Shown piece by piece: positions 57,409 to 64,000 of a stretch of 64,000 nucleotides of DNA; the stretch's first letter is position 1, and each line of letters starts with the position of its first letter. Source of the DNA: Fulvivirga marina (lineage in GTDB: Bacteria; Bacteroidota; Bacteroidia; Cytophagales; Cyclobacteriaceae). The DNA is taken from NCBI RefSeq assembly GCF_016775155.1, contig NZ_JAEUGD010000001.1, forward strand, positions 123,855 through 187,854. Direction: 5' to 3'. Under the pieces are notes generated by a model that saw nothing but the letters and a program-made list of their open reading frames with translations, did not search any database and was not told the origin of the DNA. The translations under genes were made by a program, and so were the position numbers.

Positions 57409-58379
57409 ATAGACAAGATTTTAGCTATTCTTAATAATTCTGGTTCAATCTCACGGTCTTTATTCATAGTAGTGACGAAATCGTTGTAGACCATTGTTTT
57501 GTCCCGAACGCCAACCATCACATCCGTTTTTCCCTGGATCAATCCTTCAATAGCAGCTATCCCCATCTTGCTAGCCAACACCCTGTCAAAGTAGGATGGT
57601 GAACCTCCACGCTGTAAGTGACCTAATATAGTTACTTTTGTATCATAATAACTAAACTTTTCATTGACTTGTTTAGCTATTTCTATAGCACTGCCACTTT
57701 TTCCTCCCTCTGCGACGATCACAAGACTTGAACGCTTGTCACTTTTGTCCAATGTAGCTATTAGCTCATCGGTTGTCATTTTTTCTTCAGGAATAATTGC
57801 AGCAATTGCTCCTCCGGCAATACCGCTGTTGATCGCAATATAACCTGAATCACGCCCCATAACTTCAATAAAAAAGAGCCTGTTATGGGATAGTGCTGTA
57901 TCACGTATCTTATCTATAGCCTCTACGGCAGTGTTCGTGGCAGTGTCGTACCCAATAGTATAGTCGGTGCCAGGAAGGTCATTGTCAATAGTGCCAGGAA
58001 TACAGATTACGGGCATTTTAAATTCTTCGTAGAATTTATGGAGTCCGGTAAAAGTGCCGTCTCCTCCTATACCGACTAGAGCATCTATACCTCTTGCCCT
58101 GAGGTTGTCGTATGCTTGCTTTCGACCTTCAGGAGTTCTGAACTCCTTGCTTCGGGCAGACTTTAAGATTGTTCCACCTCGTTGAATAATATTACCTACT
58201 GATCTTGCATCAAGAGGAACAATGTCATTATCGATCATGCCCTCATAGCCTCTATATACAGCAAAAACCTCTTTGTCGTAGTATATACTGGCTCTAACTA
58301 CGGCCCGAATGGCCGCGTTCATTCCGGGAGCATCTCCACCGGAAGTAAAGACCGCGATTTTTTTTATTTCAGTGCTCAT
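57405..58379 (-). CDS. pfkA: ATP-dependent 6-phosphofructokinase
   Basis: The 324-residue protein is the standard PfkA length. Motifs: FTSGGDAPGMNAAIRAV (ATP), VGIGGDGTFTGLHKF, PGTIDNDLPGTDYTIGYDTA with the catalytic Asp pair, MGRDSGYIAINSGIAGGA (fructose 6-phosphate), and ILGHLQRGGSPSYFDR. The GGDGT Gly points to ATP and not pyrophosphate as donor. It phosphorylates fructose 6-phosphate in glycolysis. First gene of a four-gene overlapping operon; its promoter shows -33 TTG and -7 TAACTTTG with an inverted repeat between, divergent from an NrtR-like regulator. Confidence 0.96.
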   Translation of the reverse strand: MSTEIKKIAVFTSGGDAPGMNAAIRAVVRASIYYDKEVFAVYRGYEGMIDNDIVPLDARSVGNIIQRGGTILKSARSKEFRTPEGRKQAYDNLRARGIDALVGIGGDGTFTGLHKFYEEFKMPVICIPGTIDNDLPGTDYTIGYDTATNTAVEAIDKIRDTALSHNRLFFIEVMGRDSGYIAINSGIAGGAIAAIIPEEKMTTDELIATLDKSDKRSSLVIVAEGGKSGSAIEIAKQVNEKFSYYDTKVTILGHLQRGGSPSYFDRVLASKMGIAAIEGLIQGKTDVMVGVRDKTMVYNDFVTTMNKDREIEPELLRIAKILSI

Positions 58380-58404
58380 TAATATTTTTTTATATTTGAC
58401 AAAT

Positions 58405-58435
58405 CAAAGTTAGTGTAAAAGATACACTTAGGCAA
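58405..58435 (-). promoter_or_regulatory. pfkA operon promoter (Bacteroidetes -33/-7 type)
   Basis: On the minus strand TTG (58435-58433) is followed after exactly 20 bases by TAACTTTG (58412-58405), which fits the Bacteroidetes -7 consensus TAnnTTTG. The pfkA ATG is 25 bases beyond, giving a short leader. Confidence 0.7.
58412..58428. promoter_or_regulatory. Inverted repeat AGTGTA-N5-TACACT, candidate operator for the NrtR-like regulator
   Basis: A perfect 6-bp inverted repeat with a 5-base centre fills the spacer between the -33 and -7 elements of the pfkA promoter and ends 15 bases before the TTG start of the regulator gene on the other strand. A bound protein would block RNA polymerase for pfkA and could also autoregulate. 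Confidence 0.65.
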
Positions 58436-58442
58436 TAGGAAA

Positions 58443-59168
58443 TTGACAAGGAAAATAGCTAATAATTTTAACCCACATGTGTCTGTGGACTGTGTGATAT
58501 TCGGATTTGATGGAGTCCGGCTTAACGTACTTATTATAGAACGTGAACAGGGCGGGGGTGTTTCAGCGTTGCCAGGAGATTTAATACGTGACGATGAAAC
58601 GCTCGATGATTCGGCAAATCGTGTGCTATATGAGCTAACGGGATTGTCTGATATTTATTTGAAGCAATTGCAGGCTTTTGGAGACCCGGATAGGATAAAG
58701 GGCCTGCAGGATGTGCAATGGTTGAGAAATGTGAGAGAAGAGCCCTCTGCGCGTGTTATAACTATTGCATATTACTCACTGGTTAACCTGCAGAATTTTT
58801 CACCCAAAGCAGCTTCATTTGCCAGAGATGTACGGTGGGAGCCGGTTTATGATTTTGCGAAGCTGGCATTCGATCATAACAAAATTGTGGATAAGGCCTT
58901 GGAACAATTGAGGTTAAGCTTGAAGTATGATCCACTAATAGGTTTTGAACTTCTGCCTAAGAAATTCACATTAAGGCAGTTGCAAAAGCTTTATGAGGCG
59001 GTACTGAATCACAGTATTGATAAGAGAAACTTTAGGAAGAAATTTTTGAGTGCTAAACTGCTAAAACCGCTAAATGAGAAGGAGCAGGGGGTGCCACATA
59101 AACCTGCGCAGTATTACGAGTTTGACCGCAAACGCTATATGCGGATCAAGGACAAATTCTGGTTTTAG
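58443..59168 (+). CDS. Nudix/winged-helix transcriptional regulator (NrtR-like)
   Basis: The 241-residue protein starts at TTG 58443. Residues ~10-145 form a Nudix-fold domain (SVDCVIFGFDGVRLNVLIIERE, then LPGDLIRDDETLDDSANRVLYELTGL). The Nudix box REUXEE is degenerate: the usual Arg-Glu pair reads RV and the paired acids read YEL, so hydrolysis is unlikely and ligand sensing is more probable. Residues ~160-241 are the NrtR-type winged helix (LLPKKFTLRQLQKLYEAVLNHSIDKRNFRKKFL, then KRYMRIKDKFWF). Bacteroidetes members of this family control sugar use. It is divergent from pfkA across 63 bases containing the inverted repeat, making that operon the likely target. Convergent with mgsA, overlapping 4 bases. 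Confidence 0.88.
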   Translation: MTRKIANNFNPHVSVDCVIFGFDGVRLNVLIIEREQGGGVSALPGDLIRDDETLDDSANRVLYELTGLSDIYLKQLQAFGDPDRIKGLQDVQWLRNVREEPSARVITIAYYSLVNLQNFSPKAASFARDVRWEPVYDFAKLAFDHNKIVDKALEQLRLSLKYDPLIGFELLPKKFTLRQLQKLYEAVLNHSIDKRNFRKKFLSAKLLKPLNEKEQGVPHKPAQYYEFDRKRYMRIKDKFWF

Positions 59169-59533
59169 GCAATGCGTGATGAGCCATTCAACATCAACTC
59201 GGCAGTTGCTGGGTTGGTGGCCAAAGGAATGTTGTGTACATCGCAAATGCGCAGCAACATTTGAACGTCTGGTTCATGAGGATGTTTGCCCAGCGGATCC
59301 CTGAAGAATATTACCATGTCGAGCTCTTTGGTTGCTGCCATTGAAGCGATCTGAGCATCGCCCCCTATTGGGCCTGATAACAATTTGGTAACTTCCAATC
59401 CTGCATTGGCTACATGGCCACCGGTTGTACCGGTGGCAAATAGCTCAACTTGTTTTAATTTGTTTTTGTTTTTTAGTAGAAAAGCCACCATTTCGGGCTT
59501 TTTACCATCATGTGCTATAATGGCTATGCGCAT
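59165..59533 (-). CDS. mgsA: Methylglyoxal synthase
   Basis: The 122-residue protein is close to the usual MgsA core length. It shows the N-terminal IAIIAHDGKKPEM, the phosphate-binding ATGTTGGHVANA, the LSGPIGGDAQIASM loop with its conserved Gly-Asp, and VIFFRDPLGKHPHEPDVQ with the His and Asp used in catalysis. It converts dihydroxyacetone phosphate to methylglyoxal and phosphate, relieving sugar-phosphate overload. It starts 4 bases after the transketolase C-half gene on the same strand, so the two are probably co-transcribed, and it overlaps the NrtR-like gene tail to tail. Confidence 0.95.
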   Translation of the reverse strand: MRIAIIAHDGKKPEMVAFLLKNKNKLKQVELFATGTTGGHVANAGLEVTKLLSGPIGGDAQIASMAATKELDMVIFFRDPLGKHPHEPDVQMLLRICDVHNIPLATNPATAELMLNGSSRIA

Positions 59534-59537
59534 AAAT

Positions 59538-60494
59538 TTATTTCTTTCTTGAAATTACTTTTAAGGCCGCTTCAACAATGTGGTTAGGACCAAGCCCATA
59601 TTTTTCCAGCAACTCTTCAGGGGTCCCACTTTCTCCGAATGAGTCCTGAACAGCGACCATTTCAACTGGTGCCGGGTGATTTGCTGTTAATGTGCTCGCT
59701 ACACTTTCTCCTAAACCTCCGCTAATCTGGTGCTCCTCGGCTGTTACAGCACAACCAGTTTTCTTAACAGATTCAATTATTGCCTGAGTATCCAATGGCT
59801 TAATAGTATGAATATTGATTATTTCCGCACTTATACCTTTCTCCGCTAATATTTCTTCAGCTTGAATAGCCTGCCATACCATGTGTCCATTAGCAAAAAT
59901 GGTGACATCTGTACCTTCTACCATTTTTATGGCTTTGCCAATTTCAAACTTTTCATCTGCGGGAGTGAATACAGGCCACTTTGGTCTTCCAAATCTCAGG
60001 TAAACAGGTCCTTCATACTCTGCAATAGCTATGGTAGCTGCTTTGGTTTGATTGTAATCGCAAGGAACAATTACCGCCATATTAGGTAACATTTTCATCA
60101 TGCCTACATCTTCCAATATCTGATGTGTAGCACCGTCTTCTCCAAGTGTTAGGCCCGCATGAGAAGCACATATTTTAACGTTTTTGTCCGAGTATGCTAC
60201 AGATTGCCTAATTTGATCATAAACCCTTCCGGTAGAAAAGTTGGCAAAAGTACCTGTAAAAGGGATTTTACCTCCGATAGTCATACCAGCTGCCAATCCA
60301 ATCATATTAGCTTCTGCGATACCGACTTGAAAGAATCTCTCAGGAAACTCTTCTTTGAAGGCACCCATTTTTAAAGACCCTGTAAGGTCAGCACAAAGGC
60401 CTACAACTTTGTCATTTTTTTTACCTGCTTCCAATAAGCCGTCTCCGAAGCCTGAACGCGTATCTTTTTTTTCTGAAAATGTAAATTTAGCCAC
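59538..60494 (-). CDS. Transketolase, C-terminal subunit
   Basis: The 318-residue protein contains the pyrimidine-binding and C-terminal domains of transketolase: TRSGFGDGLLEAGKKNDKVVGLCADLTGS, FQVGIAEANMIGLAAGM with the catalytic Glu, GLTLGEDGATHQ, and the C-terminal domain INIHTIKPLD. With the N-terminal subunit (62694-63542) it would form the complete thiamine-diphosphate enzyme that moves two-carbon units between sugar phosphates. Split transketolases are common in Bacteroidetes, but the halves are usually adjacent; here they are 2.2 kb apart. TAAATTTG at 60544-60537 (minus) resembles a -7 element. Confidence 0.93.
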   Translation of the reverse strand: MAKFTFSEKKDTRSGFGDGLLEAGKKNDKVVGLCADLTGSLKMGAFKEEFPERFFQVGIAEANMIGLAAGMTIGGKIPFTGTFANFSTGRVYDQIRQSVAYSDKNVKICASHAGLTLGEDGATHQILEDVGMMKMLPNMAVIVPCDYNQTKAATIAIAEYEGPVYLRFGRPKWPVFTPADEKFEIGKAIKMVEGTDVTIFANGHMVWQAIQAEEILAEKGISAEIINIHTIKPLDTQAIIESVKKTGCAVTAEEHQISGGLGESVASTLTANHPAPVEMVAVQDSFGESGTPEELLEKYGLGPNHIVEAALKVISRKK

Positions 60495-60606
60495 TGCTGG
60501 GTATGATTTAATAAAGTGATCAATTTTTTAGAAGCCCAAATTTAAGAGTTTACTTTTAAAATTAGTAAAAATGTTTTGTAATTACTTGATACCATTCAGG
60601 TAAGAC

Positions 60607-62022
60607 TCAGTTAAAGACTTTTACCACTGCGGATCTTCCAGGTTGAATGGTTACCATTTTTGTTGCGGTATATTTACTGCCAGGGGCTTTATCGACTCTA
60701 AATACTATTTTATAGGTTCCTGGTTGTAATGCTAAGCTCACTTTTGATTGGTTATGAGCCAGGTCATATACCCACTTCTGGCGTCCTGATTCATCGATTT
60801 CATAAATACTGCCATACCCTGGCGCGCTGTTGTATAGGTTTAAGAGGCCAGGCTCGGGGAGAGTAAGTGTGGTAGTCTGATCTTGATTAACTTCTACGTT
60901 TCTGAAATGCCTTCTGGGTGTTGTTAGCACTTCAATATCATATTTCCCAACAAGGTATGTGTGTAGGGAGTTTATGTCATGAACATTCACAGTGGTGGGT
61001 TTACCGTTTTCTTTAATGATAGCCCTTACGCTATTTGTATATGTTGATGCTGACTTTTGTTTTATAGCTAGTTTTCCCTGAGGTGACGAAATAGTAATAA
61101 TATTGTGTTTTCCGGGGGTCAAGTTTACATTCCTTTTAATTACAGGTGGTAAAGTATTGACTACGACATCATAGGTTAGTACAGGATCAAGCTGCACTGA
61201 GTCCGGACGCCCTTGAATGTCACGATAATGAACAAAATCAAATGCAGGTTCCTTAGTGAAATTGTTGATAAAAGATACGTTTACATTAGTCTCACGAGGT
61301 TGTCTGTTAATGTCCAGCAATTCAATACTTGCGGTAGTTTTATCAAGACTGGTGCTTACGGCTTTTGAAAGCGCTCGCTGAAAAGAACTGATGTCTTTTG
61401 CGTCATAATACTCGCCGATACATTTAAACTGCTTCCTATAATCCTGTCCCATTCCGATACCTATAATAAATGGCTTTAAAAAGATGCCTTTTTTCTGCAA
61501 AGCAAGAGATACTTCACATGGATCTCCATCGCATGACTCTATGCCGTCAGTAATGATAATTACGATATTCCGGCAGCCAGCTACTAAGGGGAAATCATTC
61601 GCTGTCTGTTCAAGCGAATAAGCGATGGGAGTAGTACCTTTAGGAGAAATTGCGTTAAGCTTGTTGATGATTAGGTTGTGATTGCCTTTTCCAAAACCGA
61701 CCTCCAGCCTTGTATCTTTACAATTTTGGCTAGACCTTCGGTACAGGTGACCATAAGCTCTCAGAGCCAATTCGAGGTTTGGATTGGTTTTTAGAGAGTC
61801 TACAAGGCTACCAAGCAGTTCTTTTGCTGCTGTTATTCTGTTAGTTCTTCCCCAACCAGCTAACATGCTACCTGATCCATCCAGCAAGAATAATATCCTG
61901 GTTTTGTCAGGCAGCTTTTGCTGCACCTCCTGAGCACGGGCAATGTATGCCAGTAAGACCAGTAGTAATATGATATGCAGTACTTTTTTTGCAACTTGTT
62001 TATTGTATAGACATCCAAACAT
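60607..62022 (-). CDS. Secreted von Willebrand factor A domain protein
   Basis: The 471-residue protein has an N-terminal hydrophobic leader (VLHIILLLVLLAYIARAQE; an internal start is possible). The VWA domain spans residues ~40-220 with a complete MIDAS metal site: FLLDGSGSM, GTTPIAYSLEQ, and IITDGIESCDGDP. VWA domains bind ligands through the metal. The remaining ~250 residues are beta-rich, with segments resembling carboxypeptidase-regulatory-like units (YTNSVRAIIKENGKPTTVNV, QPGTYKIVFRVDKAPG). No sorting domain is visible. It lies between the two transketolase halves but with no evident metabolic link; function unknown. Confidence 0.85.
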   Translation of the reverse strand: MFGCLYNKQVAKKVLHIILLLVLLAYIARAQEVQQKLPDKTRILFLLDGSGSMLAGWGRTNRITAAKELLGSLVDSLKTNPNLELALRAYGHLYRRSSQNCKDTRLEVGFGKGNHNLIINKLNAISPKGTTPIAYSLEQTANDFPLVAGCRNIVIIITDGIESCDGDPCEVSLALQKKGIFLKPFIIGIGMGQDYRKQFKCIGEYYDAKDISSFQRALSKAVSTSLDKTTASIELLDINRQPRETNVNVSFINNFTKEPAFDFVHYRDIQGRPDSVQLDPVLTYDVVVNTLPPVIKRNVNLTPGKHNIITISSPQGKLAIKQKSASTYTNSVRAIIKENGKPTTVNVHDINSLHTYLVGKYDIEVLTTPRRHFRNVEVNQDQTTTLTLPEPGLLNLYNSAPGYGSIYEIDESGRQKWVYDLAHNQSKVSLALQPGTYKIVFRVDKAPGSKYTATKMVTIQPGRSAVVKVFN

Positions 62023-62160
62023 TAAATTTATTCACATATTGGTAGAATAATAAAACGCTGATATTTCCGCTTATGTTTAACATCGCACTACGTCTCAATC
62101 CAGACTAGGCTGTTTTTGCTAAATTAATGTCATGCAAAACCATTCGCGTACCATTGGTTG

Positions 62161-62286
62161 CTAAGTGAACTTGGTAACCACGATTATATCGGTAATCTTA
62201 TGCTCTGCTTTAAGTAACTCTTTAGTGCCGTGTTGAAGAGCCCTGAAAAATCCAGTATCTGCATCTTTAATATAAACCAATTTCAT
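62161..62286 (-). CDS. Possible small protein, 41 residues
   Basis: ATG 62286 opens a 41-codon frame on the minus strand. The product (start MKLVYIKDADTGFFRALQHG, end DIIVVTKFT) has a balanced, protein-like composition with no signal peptide. I do not recognise it. No clear promoter or ribosome site is visible, so it could also be the remnant of a longer gene. Coding status is uncertain. Confidence 0.3.
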   Translation of the reverse strand: MKLVYIKDADTGFFRALQHGTKELLKAEHKITDIIVVTKFT

Positions 62287-62428
62287 TATGTGTAATTTTT
62301 AGATCAGGTTACAAAGGTTGGTGTTCAGGGTTGAAGAAAACTGGAAAATTGCGGCATTGGTTCTTTCAGTATTACTGGAAAAGGTAGGCTTGTATCCTGA
62401 AAATTCTTTAAAATCATTAATGAAATGA

Positions 62429-62478
62429 GTCAGACAGAAGTAACGGCATTGATAGGCTATTTCTGTCTGACCTTTTTT
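62429..62478 (+). terminator. Plus-strand rho-independent terminator with no upstream gene
   Basis: GTCAGACAGAA pairs perfectly with TTCTGTCTGAC across a 21-base loop and is followed by CTTTTTT. The T-run fits plus-strand termination only, yet the neighbours on both sides are minus-strand genes. Confidence 0.65.
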
Positions 62479-62642
62479 CGAGAGCCATTATTAAATAGGG
62501 TATCAAATATTCCATTGTAGTGATTCAGCACATTCATGGCAAGAGATATGTGGTTACTTTCCAGAACCCAAAAGAGGCGTCTGAAAGAGAATAGTTTTGC
62601 GGACGGTAGAATAATTTAATAATTCAGGCTACCATGAAATTA

Positions 62643-62674
62643 ATAAAAAAGGATCTTGGCGGTCAAGATCCTTT
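62643..62674 (-). terminator. Rho-independent terminator of the transketolase N-half gene
   Basis: The 11-bp stem AAAGGATCTTG / CAAGATCCTTT is followed on the minus strand by TTTTATTA. It begins 20 bases after the stop at 62694, so this half is not co-transcribed with the C-half by default. Confidence 0.85.
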
Positions 62675-62693
62675 CATATAGAAGTTATTTAGT

Positions 62694-63542
62694 TTAGTAG
62701 TCCTTAAATGTTTCTTCAAGCTGAGCCAGCGCTTGCTTCAGTTGTTCATCGTTAGGAGCAACCCCATGCCATTTGTGCGTGCCCATCATAAAGTCAACCC
62801 CATGCCCCATTTCTGTAGTCATAAGGTTCAATACTGGTTTTCCTTTTCCTGTTAATGAACGGGCCTCTTTTATTTTAACAATCAGAGACTCCATGTCATT
62901 GCCATAACTTTCAATGACATGCCAGCCAAAAGCTTCCCACTTGGCTTTTAGATCTTGTAGATCAAGAACTTCTTTAAGAGGGCCATCAATTTGCTGCCCA
63001 TTGTAATCTATAGTGGCAATGATATTGTCTACCTTATTGTGTGCTGCATACATTGCAGCTTCCCAAACCTGTCCTTCTTGCTGTTCGCCGTCACCCATGA
63101 GTACATAAACGTGGTGGTTGTCATCGTTCAGTTTCTTAGCTTGCGCTGCTCCAATAGCTACAGACAGCCCTTGTCCGAGAGATCCTGAGGCAACACGAAT
63201 ACCGGGGAGTCCTTCTTCAGTAGCAGGGTGTCCCTGTAACCTACTGTCCAGCTTTCTGAAAGTGGCAAGTTCAGAAACATCAAAATATCCGCTTCTTGCC
63301 AAGGTACTGTACCATACAGGAGAAATATGGCCATTTGATAGAAAGAACAGATCTTCACCAATACCATCAGAGTTGAAGTCACTGCTATGCTTCATAATAT
63401 GAAAATACATAGCTACAAAGTATTCGGTACACCCTAAAGAACCACCAGGGTGGCCTGATTGTACTGCATGTACCATTCTAAGGATATCTCTTCTTACTTG
63501 AGATGCAATTTTTTCTAATTCTTCAATGTTGGGCTGGTTCAT
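62694..63542 (-). CDS. Transketolase, N-terminal (thiamine diphosphate-binding) subunit
   Basis: The 282-residue protein has the PP domain of transketolase: VHAVQSGHPGGSLGCTEYFVAMYFH (catalytic His in SGHPGG), SGSLGQGLSVAIGAA, and the thiamine diphosphate/Mg motif GDGEQQEGQVWEAAMYAAHNKVDNIIATIDYN. It partners the C-terminal subunit encoded at 59538-60494. It has its own terminator and lies 671 bases from the VWA gene, so the two subunits must be expressed from separate promoters. Confidence 0.93.
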   Translation of the reverse strand: MNQPNIEELEKIASQVRRDILRMVHAVQSGHPGGSLGCTEYFVAMYFHIMKHSSDFNSDGIGEDLFFLSNGHISPVWYSTLARSGYFDVSELATFRKLDSRLQGHPATEEGLPGIRVASGSLGQGLSVAIGAAQAKKLNDDNHHVYVLMGDGEQQEGQVWEAAMYAAHNKVDNIIATIDYNGQQIDGPLKEVLDLQDLKAKWEAFGWHVIESYGNDMESLIVKIKEARSLTGKGKPVLNLMTTEMGHGVDFMMGTHKWHGVAPNDEQLKQALAQLEETFKDY

Positions 63543-63964
63543 AACTGATCTGCTGTGTGAAATTTTTAAAGTTGCGAATTTAAAGAAACCTATTGAATTT
63601 CAGGCCTAATCTGTCAGGATTATATTTTTTAAGTAGAATCTATGGCAAGCATTATGTGCTGACAATGTGGCTTTTGTGTAACTTTTGTCAAAAAAAATAA
63701 AAATGGAGTTACTTTTAATGTTTGAGCTGTATATAATCTAGGTAACCAAATTTTTTATGATGAATTTAAGAGACATACAGGCTAAGTTGGTAAGAGTTTA
63801 TTCACATGAGTTGGATCTAATGATTAAATTATATTCCAACTGATTTTATTTTTTAAGCTATAAATTGGTATACCTGCTAGTGACGAAATAAGATATTCGT
63901 TTGTAATTAACATGTTATACCTGAAATTAAATTAAAAAGAGGCTGTCTCAAAAGTCTCTCAAAA
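63543..63964. other. Intergenic region at the window end
   Basis: About 420 AT-rich bases have no firm gene. A 28-codon plus-strand frame (63757-63843, start MMNLRDIQAKLVRVYSHELD) reads like protein but is too short to support. AGAGGCTGTCTCAAAAG at about 63939-63955 resembles sequences often seen at element ends or terminators; no second copy is present in the window. Confidence 0.35.
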
Positions 63965-63965
63965 G

Positions 63966-63999
63966 AAAGGCTGGCGAAAATTCTATCGCCAGCCTTTTT
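63966..63999. terminator. Strong bidirectional terminator at the window end
   Basis: A perfect 12-bp stem (AAAGGCTGGCGA / TCGCCAGCCTTT) with an 8-base loop and a following TT, and A-rich sequence before it, fits termination from either side. The gene it serves is probably beyond the window. Confidence 0.85.
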
Positions 64000-64000
64000 A

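Larger units (their letters stand above)
62023..62693. other. Intergenic region with a possible 41-residue frame and two terminators
   Basis: This 671-base gap holds a minus-strand small open frame (62161-62286), a plus-strand terminator with no obvious gene before it (62429-62478), and the minus-strand terminator of the transketolase N-half (62643-62674). The mixture suggests a decayed gene or an unannotated small RNA. Confidence 0.5.

Noticed and set aside
63939..63999. AGAGGCTGTCTCAAAAG plus hairpin as a possible insertion-sequence end
   Set aside because: There is no transposase frame or second inverted copy in the window; the hairpin is explained as a terminator.

Overview
The window looks like a chromosomal segment of a gliding-type Bacteroidetes, probably in or near the Cytophagales. 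The evidence is type IX secretion (T9SS) cargo with type A and type B C-terminal sorting domains, PorP/SprF-family outer-membrane proteins, a -33/-7 promoter of the Bacteroidetes kind, a transketolase in two subunits, a stand-alone MetH N-terminal module, and moderate-to-low GC. I see no rRNA, tRNA, CRISPR array, intact insertion sequence or prophage.

Layout. 1-18933 is a T9SS surface-adhesin locus: a truncated PorP/SprF protein carrying a coiled coil and a SPOR domain, a 1052-residue adhesin, a 4618-residue SprB-like adhesin built from near-identical modules, and a second PorP/SprF protein. A secreted zincin-like protein follows, interrupted by an in-frame TGA (19411-21732). 21840-27846 holds housekeeping genes: a Ca/Na antiporter, a phosphohexose mutase, an acidic hypothetical, TrpS and a DUF1573 protein. 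27917-31070 is a redox operon of TIM-barrel isomerase, GMC oxidoreductase and gluconate-dehydrogenase subunit-3 family protein. 31246-36426 holds a T9SS cargo protein and then an ECF sigma/FecR cell. A conserved two-block promoter occurs twice there, once before a divergent surface lipoprotein gene and once before a 42-residue lipoprotein plus the anti-sigma gene. 36531-38891 pairs a glutaryl-CoA-dehydrogenase-like gene with a tryptophan 2,3-dioxygenase gene. 38953-42779 has a MORN-repeat/beta-barrel fusion, a flavoprotein and a CoA-binding protein. 43163-48360 has gyrB, ppk1 and ppx. 48440-51412 is a tightly overlapping operon: two halves of an LVIVD-repeat protein, a beta-barrel protein and a MetH-type methyltransferase.

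51611-63542 is a central-carbon and trehalose block. A fused OtsA-OtsB enzyme makes trehalose. A convergent operon of pfkA, a BadF-type kinase, a ROK kinase and a GH15 hydrolase overlaps itself by 4 bases at each junction and overlaps otsAB tail-to-tail. A divergent Nudix/winged-helix regulator of the NrtR type sits 63 bases from pfkA. An inverted repeat lies exactly between the -33 and -7 elements of the pfkA promoter and is a good operator candidate. Methylglyoxal synthase and the two transketolase halves follow, the halves separated by a VWA-domain gene and a terminator.

The most novel-looking points are the ECF sigma promoter pair, the pfkA operator, the split LVIVD protein, the PorP-SPOR fusion and the MORN-barrel fusion. 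All assignments rest on reading motifs by eye; no database search was possible.
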